Counted from the first letter of the stretch, positions 36,152 to 45,524 are shown. The stretch: 64,000 nt of DNA from Labrenzia sp. OB1 (GCF_001624695.1 NZ_JSEP01000009.1:151988-215987), one strand, 5' to 3'. Notes: a model not told the origin generated them from the sequence alone. Numbers and translations: made by a program.

Positions 36152-36814
36152 ATGAAACGTCTTGCACTTGCAAGTTTGGCACTGACGGCGGGGATCGCGC
36201 CTGTTTGGGCGGCAGACCTGGCGCAATCGCCGGCACCGGTCTATGAGGCGGTACCATCCCCACAACAGTCCATCGATTGGACCGGCCTTTATGTCGGTGG
36301 CAATCTCGGCTGGTCCTTTGGACAGTTCGACAACCGCGCGGGCGGCAACGACGGTCTGGATACCGATGCGAACGGCGTCGCGGGCGGTCTTTATACCGGC
36401 TACAATTTCCAGGTAACGCCGAATGTGGTGGTCGGTGCGGAAGCCGATTTCAGCCTCACCGACCTGGAAGAGAACAAGACCAGCAATGGTCTGACCGTTC
36501 AGTCCAAGTCTGACTGGAACTCCAACATCAGGGCGCGGCTGGGATACAGCTTCGACCGTTATCTGGTCTATGGTGCCGGCGGTCTGGCTCTTGCCGATCT
36601 CGAAGTTTCCGGAAACGGCGACAGCGACAGCAAGACCGCTCTCGGCTGGACGCTGGGTGCCGGTGGCGAGGCTGCCATCACCAACAACCTCAGCGCAAAG
36701 CTCGAATACGTGTATCAGGATTTCGGCGAACAGGATTTCAATCTGAACGGCACGGCTGTCAGCTCGGACCTGAGCACCTCCCAGGTACGCCTCGGTCTCG
36801 GCTACAAATTCTGA
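36152..36814 (+). CDS. Outer-membrane beta-barrel protein (Omp25/Omp31/RopB type)
   Basis: A 220-residue outer-membrane protein. It has a signal peptide (MKRLALASLALTAGIAPVWA), then DLAQSPAPVYEA and the hallmark WTGLYVGGNLGWSFG. Alternating beta strands follow (GGLYTGYNFQVTPNVVVGAEADFS, RARLGYSFDRYLVYGAGGLALA, AKLEYVYQDFG) and the chain ends in LGYKF with a terminal Phe for the BAM machine. ATG 36152 has GGAG at the best spacing; GTG 36149 is one codon earlier. It is a monocistronic unit with its own terminator. Major Omps of this family are abundant surface proteins. Confidence 0.9.
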   Translation: MKRLALASLALTAGIAPVWAADLAQSPAPVYEAVPSPQQSIDWTGLYVGGNLGWSFGQFDNRAGGNDGLDTDANGVAGGLYTGYNFQVTPNVVVGAEADFSLTDLEENKTSNGLTVQSKSDWNSNIRARLGYSFDRYLVYGAGGLALADLEVSGNGDSDSKTALGWTLGAGGEAAITNNLSAKLEYVYQDFGEQDFNLNGTAVSSDLSTSQVRLGLGYKF

Positions 36815-36840
36815 CTGTCGAGACTGTCTGAAGAAATCGG

Positions 36841-36868
36841 CCCGGCACCGCAAGGTGCCGGGTTTTTT
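36841..36868 (+). terminator. Rho-independent terminator after the outer-membrane protein gene
   Basis: Nine exact pairs, CCCGGCACC with GGTGCCGGG, loop GCAA, then TTTTTT. It begins 27 nt after the stop codon. Confidence 0.92.
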
Positions 36869-36988
36869 GTTACAAGTGGTTACATGCTTTTCAGAATTTC
36901 GCCCGGGAAGCATGATAAACATGTCGCCACAACGTGACGCGATGTTGTAGCGCTCTATATTTCGTAGCGGTTTCGGTTGGAGAGGTGA

Positions 36989-38500
36989 ATGCGGTTTTTG
37001 ATGCGTGGACTGTTGGGTCTGGCATTGATGGCGATAATGATCGGTTTTGCCGGCATTGGCGTCTACCATGTGTACACGGCCACGACGGCGGAGGAAAAAG
37101 TCCGCCAACGGCCTGCGCGCGAACGCAGCTATTCGGTGAATGTCGCTGAACTTGCTCCCGATACGATTTCGCCTGTCACCACCGCCTATGGAGAAATCGT
37201 GAGTTGGCGGTCGCTGGAGTTGCGCGCCAGCACCGAGGGCGTTCTGGTCGATGTGGCGCGAAAATTCCGTGACGGTGCAGCCGTTGCAGAAGGGGAATTG
37301 CTGCTCAGGATCGATCCGGCGAATGCAGAGTTTCTGGTCCTGGATGCGGAGGCCGCGCTGGCGGATGCGGAGGCTCAAAAGACCGAAGCCGAGGAAGCGA
37401 TTGTCGGCGCGGAGCAGGAACTGGAGGCGGCCCGCCGCCAGCTGGTCCTCCGCCGGCAGTCTCTGGAGCGTCAGCAGCAGCTCAAGGACAAGGGCTATTC
37501 GACCGCCGTTCAGGTCGAGACCGAAGAACTTGGCGTCGCCTCGCTGGAACAGTCGCTCAGCAATCGGCTGCAATCGGTGATCACGGCCCGCAAGCGGGTC
37601 GAGCGCATGGACCTGACTGTCAAGCGGGCGCAATTCGCGCTGGGGGAAGCGCGTCGCGTGCTGAACGAAACAGCCCTGACGGCTCCTTTCAGCGGCAATT
37701 TATCCGAAGTCAACGCCACACTCGGCCGGCGGGTCAATCAGTCCGAAACCCTTGCCCTGCTGATAGACCCGGCCGCCCTGGAAGTGAAGTTTTCCCTGTC
37801 GACCAGCGAATTTTCCCGGCTTCTGGACGACAGCGGCAATCTCGTGAAGGCACCTGTGATCGTGACGTTGCAGCTTGGCGTCCGGTCGCTTGAAGTCGTT
37901 GGTCATATCGACCGGGCGGCCGCCGTGGTTTCGCAGGGAGAGGCGGGGCGGACCCTGTTCGCGACCCTCGAACTGGAACCTGGAACGGCGCTGCGCCCGG
38001 GCGATTTTGTCAAGGTGGACGTGCAGGAACCGGAACTCAGCGGTGTTGCGGTCGTTCCTTCGGCCGCAGTGACTGAGGACGGTCGCCTTATGATTGTCGG
38101 TGACGGCGACCGGATCCGGGAAATTCGCACGACCGTATTGCGCCGAATGGGGAATGAGGTTGTTCTGTCGGATGTGCCTTTCGGCGCGGATTATGTACGC
38201 GAACGGCTGCCGCAGCTCGGCACGGGTCTCAAGGTTACGCCGCGCCGCAGCGGTGAAGAGGAAGGCACACCGGCTGCTGACGCTCCCGAAACGGCCCGGG
38301 TCTCCGAGGCAGGGGAAAACGGCGCGCGCGGCGACCTGATCGCGCTTGAACCGGAGCGGCGGGCGGCGCTGATCGAACAGATCAACAGTTCCGACATTCC
38401 GGAAAACCGCAAGGCCAGACTGCTCGCCACGCTGAACCAGCCGATGGTGCCGAAAGATCTGATTGACCGGCTGGAACAGCGGCTTGGAAACAGGAGCTGA
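36989..38500 (+). CDS. RND efflux periplasmic adaptor (membrane fusion) protein
   Basis: A 503-residue adaptor with an N-terminal membrane anchor (LLGLALMAIMIGFAGIGVYHVY). A split lipoyl/barrel-sandwich domain follows (YGEIVSWRSLELRASTEGVLVDV and LTAPFSGNLSEVNATLGRRV). A long alpha hairpin lies about 110-220 (repeated Ala/Glu-rich coil), then beta-barrel strands (LRPGDFVKVDV). It is longer than the usual 350-400 residues: after about residue 420 there is a Glu/Ala-rich linker and a helical tail (LIEQINSSDIPENRKARLLATLNQP). GGAGAGG lies before the ATG. The RND pump gene follows after 40 nt. No outer-membrane channel gene is nearby. Confidence 0.88.
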   Translation: MRFLMRGLLGLALMAIMIGFAGIGVYHVYTATTAEEKVRQRPARERSYSVNVAELAPDTISPVTTAYGEIVSWRSLELRASTEGVLVDVARKFRDGAAVAEGELLLRIDPANAEFLVLDAEAALADAEAQKTEAEEAIVGAEQELEAARRQLVLRRQSLERQQQLKDKGYSTAVQVETEELGVASLEQSLSNRLQSVITARKRVERMDLTVKRAQFALGEARRVLNETALTAPFSGNLSEVNATLGRRVNQSETLALLIDPAALEVKFSLSTSEFSRLLDDSGNLVKAPVIVTLQLGVRSLEVVGHIDRAAAVVSQGEAGRTLFATLELEPGTALRPGDFVKVDVQEPELSGVAVVPSAAVTEDGRLMIVGDGDRIREIRTTVLRRMGNEVVLSDVPFGADYVRERLPQLGTGLKVTPRRSGEEEGTPAADAPETARVSEAGENGARGDLIALEPERRAALIEQINSSDIPENRKARLLATLNQPMVPKDLIDRLEQRLGNRS

Positions 38501-38540
38501 TGGCCGATGTTTGCTGATGCCATGATGGGAGTGTCCTGAC

Positions 38541-41500
38541 ATGCGTTCTCCTGGCGGGTCGCAATTCGCGTCATTGCTGGATTACATGGTGCGCCACCGG
38601 ACGGCGGCCAACCTGCTGCTTGCCATCATGCTGCTCAGCGGTATTGCCGCCGGCACGCAGATCAGGACCCAGTTCTTTCCCGATTTCGTGCGCGAAGAGG
38701 TGGATGTCGAGGTCAGCTGGCCGGGAGCGGGGCCGGAGGACATGGATCGGGCCATCGTCGAAATTCTCGGGCCGCCGCTTCTGGCGATCAACGGTGTTGA
38801 CGAAGCCACGTCCGTCGCCCGTGAAGGCAAGGCGAGCATCGAACTTGAATTCGAAGACGGCTGGGACATGGGGCAGGCAACCGACGAGGTGAAAGCCGCC
38901 GTCGACCTTGCGCGTTCCAGTCTGCCGGACGGTATAGAAGAACCTGTCGTCAGCCGTAGCGTCTACAGCGACCGGGTGACCGATGTGGTCGTTTACGGGC
39001 CCGTGGACATCGATCAACTGGCCCGCTTCGCCGAAGACCTGCAGACAGTGCTGTTCCGTCAGGGTGTGACCCGGGTGGAGATCAGGGGGCTCGCCGACCC
39101 GATCATTCGGGTGAATGTTGGCGAAAGCATGCTCGTGCGGCACGGGCTGACCCTAGAGGAAATCGCGGACACCGTCTCGGCGGAAATGGAGACCACACCC
39201 GCGGGCGATGTGAGCGGCAGCGGCGCGCGGCTGCGTACGGGGCAGACCCGGCGATCCGAGCAGGACCTCGGTGAAATCGTGCTGAAGGCGCCCTCCCAGG
39301 GAGAAAAACTTCGACTGCGCGCTGTCGCCGGCATCCTGACGGAGGGCGTGGAAAGCGGGCGGGCCTATTATCACAAGGGCATGCCCGCCGTGCTGCTGAG
39401 GGTCAGCCGCAGCGCCCAGGGAGACACGATCGAGATCCAGAGAGCGGTGGAGACGATCACTGCCGATTTCCAGCGCACGTTGCCTGAAGGCGTGATTGTC
39501 CAGATGACCAATACAAGGTCGCAGGCGATTATCGACCGGTTGGACATTCTCGTCGAAAACGGGCTATTCGGACTCGCTCTGGTACTGCTTTTCCTTTTCC
39601 TCTTCCTGTCCGCACGCACGGCATTCTGGGTCGCGGCCGGCATTCCGGTGGCGATGGCTGCCACGATCGGCCTGATGTATGCCTTCGGGCTGACGCTGAA
39701 CATGATTTCGGTCTTCGCGCTGATCATCTGTCTCGGCATTGTCGTCGATGACGCCATCGTTGTCGGGGAACATGCGGATTTTCTGCACAGGCGCGGATAT
39801 TCGCCCGAGGAGGCTGCCAGCCTTGCCGCGCGGAGGATGACGGCGCCGGTGTTCAGCGCCTCGATCACCACTCTCATTGCCTTCGTCGGGCTGATGACCA
39901 TAACGGGCCGGTTCGGCAGTCTGGTGGCCGATATACCCTTCACTGTCGCTGTGGTGCTGATCGCAAGTCTGGTCGAATCCTTTTTGATTCTGCCCGCGCA
40001 CATGAACCACGCCCTCTCGGCGAGTAAAAAGCCACGCTGGTACGACATGCCGAACAGGCTCTTCAATCGCGGCTTTGTCTGGTTCCGGGAAACCCTGTTC
40101 CGCCGCTTCATCGGCTGGATCGTCACGGTGAGATATCCGGTGATCGGATTCGCGGTGATGATCCTGGGCCTGTCCGTTTCGCTCTTCTTCGACGGTACGG
40201 TGCGCTGGCGTTTCTTCAATGCGCCGGAGCGGGCTGTTGTCTCCGCGAGCATCGCCATGATGCCGGGAGCAAAACGCGACGATACCAAGGCGATGATCGC
40301 GGAGATGGAGCGGGCGCTGGATGTGGTCAACACGCGCTATGCCGTGGAACACGGAAGCGAACCGGTCATCTTCGCCCTGTCCACGGTCGGGGCAACCGCC
40401 GGGCGTGGGCTCAGCGGGGCCGATACCAAGGACATCGACCAGCTTGGCGGGATATCCATCGAACTTCTCGACCCGGACCTGAGGCCCTATTCCGCGTTCA
40501 AGTTCATCGGGGACTGGCGCGCTGAAATCCGCAAGCCGCCGCTGCTGGAAACACTTGCCTTGCGTGGTGAACGCTCGGGTCCGGGCGGGGATGCGATAGA
40601 TGTCAGGCTGTACGGGACGTCCACTGAAGGTCTGAAGGCGGCGGCGGAAAGCCTCAAACAGGCGCTTGAACCGCTGGAAGGTGTCAGCGCGCTCGAGGAT
40701 ACGCTCGCCTATGACAAACCGGAGCTGAGCCTGACGCTTACACCGCGCGGCGAAGCGCTCGGTTTCACAACCGATGATGTCGCCCGCATCCTGCGCAACC
40801 GGCTGGAGGGTATCGAGGTCGCGGAATTTCCGGTCGGCCGGCGCACGGCGACAGTCAAAGTGCTGATACCGGATGAGGAGGCGGATTCATCCTTCCTCTA
40901 TACGACCCGGGTGCGGACGGAGGCCGGGACGTATGTTTCCCTGAGCGAAGTCGTTCAGGTGGACAGCTCCTACGGGTTTGCATCCGTACGGCGCAACGAT
41001 GGACTGCGCACGTTGCAGGTGACCGGTGATGTGTCGGAGGACGATCCGGCAGCGGCGGCACGGGTAACGGAGCTGCTGCAGAACGAGCTTCTGCCGCAAC
41101 TCGCCGCGGAGTTCGATGTCGAAAGCGAGATGGCCGGCCTCGCGGAACAGGAAAAGTCGTTCCTGTCCGATGCGATGATCGGTTTCGCGCTCTGTCTGGC
41201 CGGTATTTACCTGACGCTCTGCTGGATCTTCGAATCCTGGACAAGGCCGCTGATGATCATGATCGTCATTCCCTTCGGCTGCGTCGGCATGATCTGGGGC
41301 CATTATCTGCATGGCATACCGTTGTCGATGTTCTCGGTGGTCGGGTTTATCGGCATGGCGGGGATCATCATCAACGACAGCATCGTTCTGGTCACGACCA
41401 TCGACGAATACGCAAAGGATCACCCGTTCCGCGAAGCACTGGTCAACGGTGTCTGCGACCGCCTGCGGGCGGTTGTCCTGACGACCGCGACGACGGTATT

Positions 41501-41720
41501 CGGACTTGCTCCGCTGTTGTTCGAAACCAGCCGGCAGGCACAATTCCTCCTGCCGACGGTGGTCACGCTTGCCTATGGACTGGGAGTCGGGCTGCTGCTG
41601 GTGGTCCTGCTGACGCCGGCGCTTCTTGCCGTACAGAGCGATTTCGGCAGGTCGATAACCAGCGGCCGGCGGCTGCTGAAGGTCCGGGGACGCAAGTCTC
41701 TCCCGCGTGGCGGGGTATGA
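38541..41720 (+). CDS. RND-family efflux pump permease (AcrB/MexB-like)
   Basis: A 1059-residue inner-membrane pump with 12 predicted helices and two large periplasmic loops. The proton-relay Asp pair is in LGIVVDDAIVVGEHAD, and the second half holds IGMAGIIINDSIVLVTTIDEYA. The N-terminal porter starts AGTQIRTQFFPDFVREEVDVEVSWPGAGPEDMD, seen in pumps of the VexF or HAE-2-like branch. With the adaptor at 36989 it forms an operon ended by a 16-pair hairpin. It would work with an outer-membrane channel encoded elsewhere. Substrates cannot be predicted. Confidence 0.92.
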   Translation: MRSPGGSQFASLLDYMVRHRTAANLLLAIMLLSGIAAGTQIRTQFFPDFVREEVDVEVSWPGAGPEDMDRAIVEILGPPLLAINGVDEATSVAREGKASIELEFEDGWDMGQATDEVKAAVDLARSSLPDGIEEPVVSRSVYSDRVTDVVVYGPVDIDQLARFAEDLQTVLFRQGVTRVEIRGLADPIIRVNVGESMLVRHGLTLEEIADTVSAEMETTPAGDVSGSGARLRTGQTRRSEQDLGEIVLKAPSQGEKLRLRAVAGILTEGVESGRAYYHKGMPAVLLRVSRSAQGDTIEIQRAVETITADFQRTLPEGVIVQMTNTRSQAIIDRLDILVENGLFGLALVLLFLFLFLSARTAFWVAAGIPVAMAATIGLMYAFGLTLNMISVFALIICLGIVVDDAIVVGEHADFLHRRGYSPEEAASLAARRMTAPVFSASITTLIAFVGLMTITGRFGSLVADIPFTVAVVLIASLVESFLILPAHMNHALSASKKPRWYDMPNRLFNRGFVWFRETLFRRFIGWIVTVRYPVIGFAVMILGLSVSLFFDGTVRWRFFNAPERAVVSASIAMMPGAKRDDTKAMIAEMERALDVVNTRYAVEHGSEPVIFALSTVGATAGRGLSGADTKDIDQLGGISIELLDPDLRPYSAFKFIGDWRAEIRKPPLLETLALRGERSGPGGDAIDVRLYGTSTEGLKAAAESLKQALEPLEGVSALEDTLAYDKPELSLTLTPRGEALGFTTDDVARILRNRLEGIEVAEFPVGRRTATVKVLIPDEEADSSFLYTTRVRTEAGTYVSLSEVVQVDSSYGFASVRRNDGLRTLQVTGDVSEDDPAAAARVTELLQNELLPQLAAEFDVESEMAGLAEQEKSFLSDAMIGFALCLAGIYLTLCWIFESWTRPLMIMIVIPFGCVGMIWGHYLHGIPLSMFSVVGFIGMAGIIINDSIVLVTTIDEYAKDHPFREALVNGVCDRLRAVVLTTATTVFGLAPLLFETSRQAQFLLPTVVTLAYGLGVGLLLVVLLTPALLAVQSDFGRSITSGRRLLKVRGRKSLPRGGV

Positions 41721-41739
41721 CAATTCCACAATCGAAAAG

Positions 41740-41775
41740 CATCCGGCCCGCGTTCGGCTGAACGCGGGCCGGATG
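41740..41775. terminator. Bidirectional terminator between RND and TRAP operons
   Basis: Sixteen exact pairs (left arm 41740-41755, right arm 41760-41775) around the tetraloop GGCT. T-rich sequence follows on both strands (TGGTTGTTTT to the right; CTTTTCG read on the other strand). It separates two convergent operons. Confidence 0.9.
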
Positions 41776-41821
41776 TGGTTGTTTTCGTTGCGGATCTGTC
41801 TTCAGGCCCCCTGCATTGCTC

Positions 41822-43414
41822 TTACAGGAACACCGAAACCAGGTTCGGCCATGTGAGAAGAATGAGCAGAGCCAGAAGCTGAATACCGATGAAGGGCAGG
41901 AAACCCTTGAAGATATCGGTCAGAGAGATGTGTGAGGGTGCCACGGATTTCAGATAGAACGCTGCCGGACCGAAAGGCGGTGACAGGAAGCTGACCTGCA
42001 TGTTCATCGTGAACACCACCCCGAACCAGATCGCGACATGGCTGGGCTGGACATTGCCGAAGAAGCCAAGTTCGTCGACGGGCATCGCCATGACGATGGG
42101 CAGGAAGACCGGCATGATCAGCAAGACGATACCGACCCAGTCCATGAACATGCCCATGATCAGAAACACCACCATCATCACGAGTATGATGCCCATCGTG
42201 GGAAGTTCGGTTCCAACGATCAGATTGGCGACATAAGTCGGGCCGCCAACGAGCGTATAGGCGGAGGCCAGAGCTGCCGCGCCCACTGTTACCCAGATTA
42301 TGGTTCCAGTGGATTTCATGGTGCGGATCAGTGAGTCGAGGAGCACTTCAGTGCTCATTTCGCGGCGCAGAACAGAGATCACGAAGACCGCGACCACACC
42401 CATTGCCGCCGCCTCTGTTATGCCGGTGATGCCACCGTATATGGACCCGAGCACAACGCCGATGACGACCAGCGGCGCGACAAGGCCCTTGCCCATATTC
42501 CACCCCTGCCGGATGCCGTCGCGGCCGAAAACGAACACGACAAGCAGGAAACCGACAAACAGTATGCCGAGCTGATATGGGATATCCGAGACCATGCCCC
42601 AGGTGATCGGATCGACACCCTCGGTCACATCGTTTGCCCCGGTCAGGGTGAAGAACAATGTGCGCACCAGGATCAAGGTGGTTGCCGCCAGAACGATGAC
42701 GGTCATGAAACCGGCGAAGAGCTTGGCTTTTTCCCTGCCTTGCGGATCATCGGGATCCGGTTCGGGCAAGGGTGCCTGTTCCGGGTTCAACCGGGTTCTG
42801 ACGATGATGTAGATCAGGAAGAAGGACGCCAGCATGAAGCCTGGAAGGAACGATGCGGTGAACAGAGCCTTGATGGAGGTTTCCGTGACAAGGCCATAAA
42901 AGATCAGAACAATCGACGGCGGAATCATGGTGCCAAGCGAACCGCTTGCACAGATCGTTCCGATGGCGAGGTTCTGGTTGTAACCGAGCCGGAGCATCTG
43001 GGGCAGGGCGATCAGACCAAGCAGAACAACTTCTCCGCCGATGATCCCGGACATGGCCGCCATGATTACGGCCATGATCGACGTGACGATCGCGATGCCG
43101 CCCCGCGTCCGGCTGAGCCAGACATTGAGCGAGGAATACATGTCTTTGGCTATGCCGCTTCGCTCCAGCAACGCGGCCATGAATATGAACAGCGGCACGG
43201 ATATGAGGACGTAGTTCGTCATCTGCCGGTAGATCGCCTGGCCTATGACAGCCAGTGGGCCTCGGCCGAAATCCCGGAACAGCAGATCCGGCCCGAACTT
43301 CATTATCAGAATTGCGCCGGCCAGAGTTGCCGAGGCAAATCCCAGCGGCATTCCCAGGGCGAGAAGCAGGAACAGGCCCAGCAGCAGTAGAAGTGAAATC
43401 GTTCCAACGTCCAT
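41822..43414 (-). CDS. dctM: TRAP transporter large permease (DctM)
   Basis: A 530-residue membrane subunit with about 12-14 helices. The family start MDVGTISLLLLLGLFLLLALGMPLGFA, the YVLISVPLFIFMAALLERSG segment, and IGTICASGSLGTMIPPSIVLIFYG are diagnostic. It is longer than the usual 430 because of an extra middle region (RLNPEQAPLPEPDPDD onward), as in the mannitol/chloroaromatic TRAP branch. ATG 43414 is chosen, four bases after the dctQ stop. It carries out Na+-driven import with DctQ, using substrate delivered by DctP. Confidence 0.93.
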   Translation of the reverse strand: MDVGTISLLLLLGLFLLLALGMPLGFASATLAGAILIMKFGPDLLFRDFGRGPLAVIGQAIYRQMTNYVLISVPLFIFMAALLERSGIAKDMYSSLNVWLSRTRGGIAIVTSIMAVIMAAMSGIIGGEVVLLGLIALPQMLRLGYNQNLAIGTICASGSLGTMIPPSIVLIFYGLVTETSIKALFTASFLPGFMLASFFLIYIIVRTRLNPEQAPLPEPDPDDPQGREKAKLFAGFMTVIVLAATTLILVRTLFFTLTGANDVTEGVDPITWGMVSDIPYQLGILFVGFLLVVFVFGRDGIRQGWNMGKGLVAPLVVIGVVLGSIYGGITGITEAAAMGVVAVFVISVLRREMSTEVLLDSLIRTMKSTGTIIWVTVGAAALASAYTLVGGPTYVANLIVGTELPTMGIILVMMVVFLIMGMFMDWVGIVLLIMPVFLPIVMAMPVDELGFFGNVQPSHVAIWFGVVFTMNMQVSFLSPPFGPAAFYLKSVAPSHISLTDIFKGFLPFIGIQLLALLILLTWPNLVSVFL

Positions 43415-43418
43415 CCCG

Positions 43419-44231
43419 CTAGCCCTCGATATTCTTGCGTATGAGTTCGATTTCCTGCTCGTCGAGTTCATCGACCGGCAAGTGAGCTTCCGGCGCCTTG
43501 TTCCAGTCGGCGATCAAGTTGGACAAGGCCTGGATCGCCACCAGAAGCACAACGATCAAAATCGCGGGCTTGATGGTAGCGGGAATGGGGGGATCCCAAG
43601 CGGTCCCGAATGTTTCCCAGCGGAAAAACTTGGCGACCGCCTCGTTGTATCCACCCCAGATCAGCAGAAAGGCGAAGGTCCAGATCAGGAGCACCGAGAT
43701 GACATCCGATAGCTTCTGGAGCCAACGGGGAAGCAGGTCATAGATGATATAGATACGGATATGGCTGCGCTGCTGCATCGCGTAGAGTCCGGAGAGCAGG
43801 AATACGAAGCCGGCTATCCAAAGGGAAAGCTCATTCGCCCAGAGTGTCGGTTTTTCGAAAACGTAGCGTGACACAACTTCAAAAAACATCACGAAGACAA
43901 TGCCGGCGGTTGCGATCATGGACAGGCGCGCGCAAACCAGACTGACAATATCGAAGAAACCGGAAGGCGCAGGTTCGATTGCACCTCGGCTGTCGGAGAG
44001 GTAGACGCTCGAGGAAAGCAGAACGATGCTCAGCAGGATCAGCGTCAGGAACACGATCGGCGTTTCTCTTGGCGAGAGGAACTGCTTCATGCCGACATCG
44101 GAACCGAAAAACAGAACGCCCAGGATAAGCCAAAGCACGAGTGCGCCAGCGCCGAATATACTGGCCCACATGAGCAATCTGACCGGTTCTCTTGCGGAAC
44201 CCAGCCACACACTTTCAGCTTGAACAGTCAC
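43419..44231 (-). CDS. dctQ: TRAP transporter small permease (DctQ), extended form
   Basis: A 270-residue small subunit. The core is ARLSMIATAGIVFVMFFEVVSRYVFEKPTLWANELSLWIAGFVFLLSGLY, the classical DctQ helix pair with RYVF and the WANELS segment, then a third and fourth helix. Ordinary DctQ proteins have about 160-180 residues; here an N-terminal part of about 90 adds two helices (LLMWASIFGAGALVLWLILGVLFF and FLTLILLSIVLLSSSVY). It lies between dctP and dctM on the same strand, with an attenuator-like hairpin before it. Confidence 0.88.
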   Translation of the reverse strand: MTVQAESVWLGSAREPVRLLMWASIFGAGALVLWLILGVLFFGSDVGMKQFLSPRETPIVFLTLILLSIVLLSSSVYLSDSRGAIEPAPSGFFDIVSLVCARLSMIATAGIVFVMFFEVVSRYVFEKPTLWANELSLWIAGFVFLLSGLYAMQQRSHIRIYIIYDLLPRWLQKLSDVISVLLIWTFAFLLIWGGYNEAVAKFFRWETFGTAWDPPIPATIKPAILIVVLLVAIQALSNLIADWNKAPEAHLPVDELDEQEIELIRKNIEG

Positions 44232-44269
44232 AACGGCCTCCCTTGCGCGTTGACAATCCGGACAGAAGA

Positions 44270-44295
44270 GAAAAACGAGCCCCGGAGGGCTCGTT
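44270..44295 (-). terminator. Intrinsic terminator/attenuator between dctP and dctQ
   Basis: Read on the minus strand: nine exact pairs, AACGAGCCC with GGGCTCGTT, a 4-nt loop TCCG, then TTTTCTC. It begins just after the dctP stop and lies before dctQ, so it should end many transcripts after dctP and let some through. That gives more binding protein than membrane subunits, a common TRAP design. Confidence 0.8.
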
Positions 44296-44324
44296 AACTC
44301 TACACATAGGCAAGGAGTTGGAGT

Positions 44325-45338
44325 CTAGTCGATTTTGCCAATGCGGCGGAGGAAAGCACGGTGTGCTTCCACCAGAGCCTTGGCTTCCGGTGTCTTGTCG
44401 GCCCAGCCGTCCCAGGCACGCTGTGCGCCGGCGCGGAACTCGGCACGGTCTTCCGCCGACCAGTCGTAGAGTATCACGCCCTTTTCCTTCAGCATTGTGG
44501 CCGCTTCTTCGTTGGCGATATGAATCGTCATCGAAGTCTTGAAAGCCAATGCCTGTGTCGCCGTTTCGATGATCGCCTTGATGTCGTCCGGAAAACTGTT
44601 CCAGACGTCGAGGTTAAACGTCACGTGGTCAACCGGCATCGAGTGGAAGCCGGGATAGGTGGCATGTCCGACGATGTCGTAGAGGCCGAGACCGACGTTG
44701 TTGGCGAGGCTGGATGCGTCCGCACCGTCAATGATGCCGGTTTCAAGCGACGTGAACACTTCCGTGAAGTCGATGACGATCGGAGAAGCGCCCAGTTCGG
44801 CGAAGATTTCGGTTTCAAGGCCCGGAGGAGACCGGAATTTCCAGTCCTTCAGGTCTTCGGGGCCGGCGATCGGCCGGGAAGAGGACATGGCTTCCTGACC
44901 GCCGGTCCACCAACCGACGAGATGCATGTTGTGCGCCTCGTAGAGCTCGTTGGCAGCCTCTTTACCGCCGCCGAAGTAGTAGAAGCTGTAAAGCTCCCAG
45001 GGCGTGTCATAGCCGCCCATGGGGTCGCCCACGAACTGGAATGCCGGATTTTTGCCGGTCTGGTAAGCGCCGCCATGCATTTCACCGTCGAGAATGCCGG
45101 TTGCAGCGGCGTCAAAACCCTCGACCGTGGCGACAACGGCCGACGACCAGAACATTTCGATTTCAACACGTCCACCGGACATGCGCTCGACATTGTCGAT
45201 GAACTCCTGCGCCAGCTGACCCGACACGGACTCGGCCGAATACTGTGTTTGCAGGCGCAAATTGAAGTCGGCCGCGGCTGCTCCTGTCGCAAGACCAGCG
45301 GACAAGGCGGCAACAGCCGCCAGGCTAATGAATTTCAT
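44325..45338 (-). CDS. dctP: TRAP transporter solute-binding protein (DctP)
   Basis: A 337-residue periplasmic binding protein with a signal peptide (MKFISLAAVAALSAGLATGAAAA). The mature part begins DFNLRLQTQYSAESVSGQLAQEFIDNVERMSGGRVEIEMFW. The conserved substrate-binding Arg is in LKDWKFRSPPG, and VFTSLETGIIDGAD follows. Similar binding proteins in this branch take organic acids or mannitol-like compounds. It is the first gene of the TRAP operon and is divergent from gntR. The neighbouring dehydratase suggests a sugar acid as ligand. Confidence 0.93.
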   Translation of the reverse strand: MKFISLAAVAALSAGLATGAAAADFNLRLQTQYSAESVSGQLAQEFIDNVERMSGGRVEIEMFWSSAVVATVEGFDAAATGILDGEMHGGAYQTGKNPAFQFVGDPMGGYDTPWELYSFYYFGGGKEAANELYEAHNMHLVGWWTGGQEAMSSSRPIAGPEDLKDWKFRSPPGLETEIFAELGASPIVIDFTEVFTSLETGIIDGADASSLANNVGLGLYDIVGHATYPGFHSMPVDHVTFNLDVWNSFPDDIKAIIETATQALAFKTSMTIHIANEEAATMLKEKGVILYDWSAEDRAEFRAGAQRAWDGWADKTPEAKALVEAHRAFLRRIGKID

Positions 45339-45428
45339 ATCGTTCCTCCCAATTGCACATCTTTCCTCCCGGGAAAGACTGGCGACTACAGCGGTTTGGA
45401 TTTTTCAGCGCGACAGCCACACCTTAAA

Positions 45429-45457
45429 CTCGTAGTCACATCCGCTGATGCTGTCAA
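45429..45457 (-). promoter_or_regulatory. Candidate promoter of dctP
   Basis: Minus strand: TTGACA (45457 to 45452), a 17-nt spacer, then TACGAG (45434 to 45429). The -35 is perfect and the -10 weak. It points toward dctP about 90 nt away. An ATACCA half-site lies just upstream (about 45472-45477), so the GntR regulator may act here. Confidence 0.45.
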
Positions 45458-45512
45458 CTTGTATTGATATTATACCACTAAACTAACATTTGTTATATAT
45501 CTCGACCTTTAG

Positions 45513-45524
45513 TTGGTATACCAA
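45513..45524. promoter_or_regulatory. GntR-type operator TTGGTATACCAA
   Basis: A perfect 12-bp palindrome whose core TGGTATACCA fits the known FadR-subfamily operator pattern TGGT-N-ACCA. It lies about 70 nt before the gntR start and is in the AT-rich gap between the divergent dctP and gntR genes. A further half-site occurs near 45472. Repression by the adjacent GntR protein is the natural reading. Confidence 0.7.

Noticed and set aside
36119..37633. 504-codon minus-strand frame over the outer-membrane protein and adaptor
   Set aside because: It crosses a terminator and two well-supported plus-strand genes and has no ribosome-binding site.
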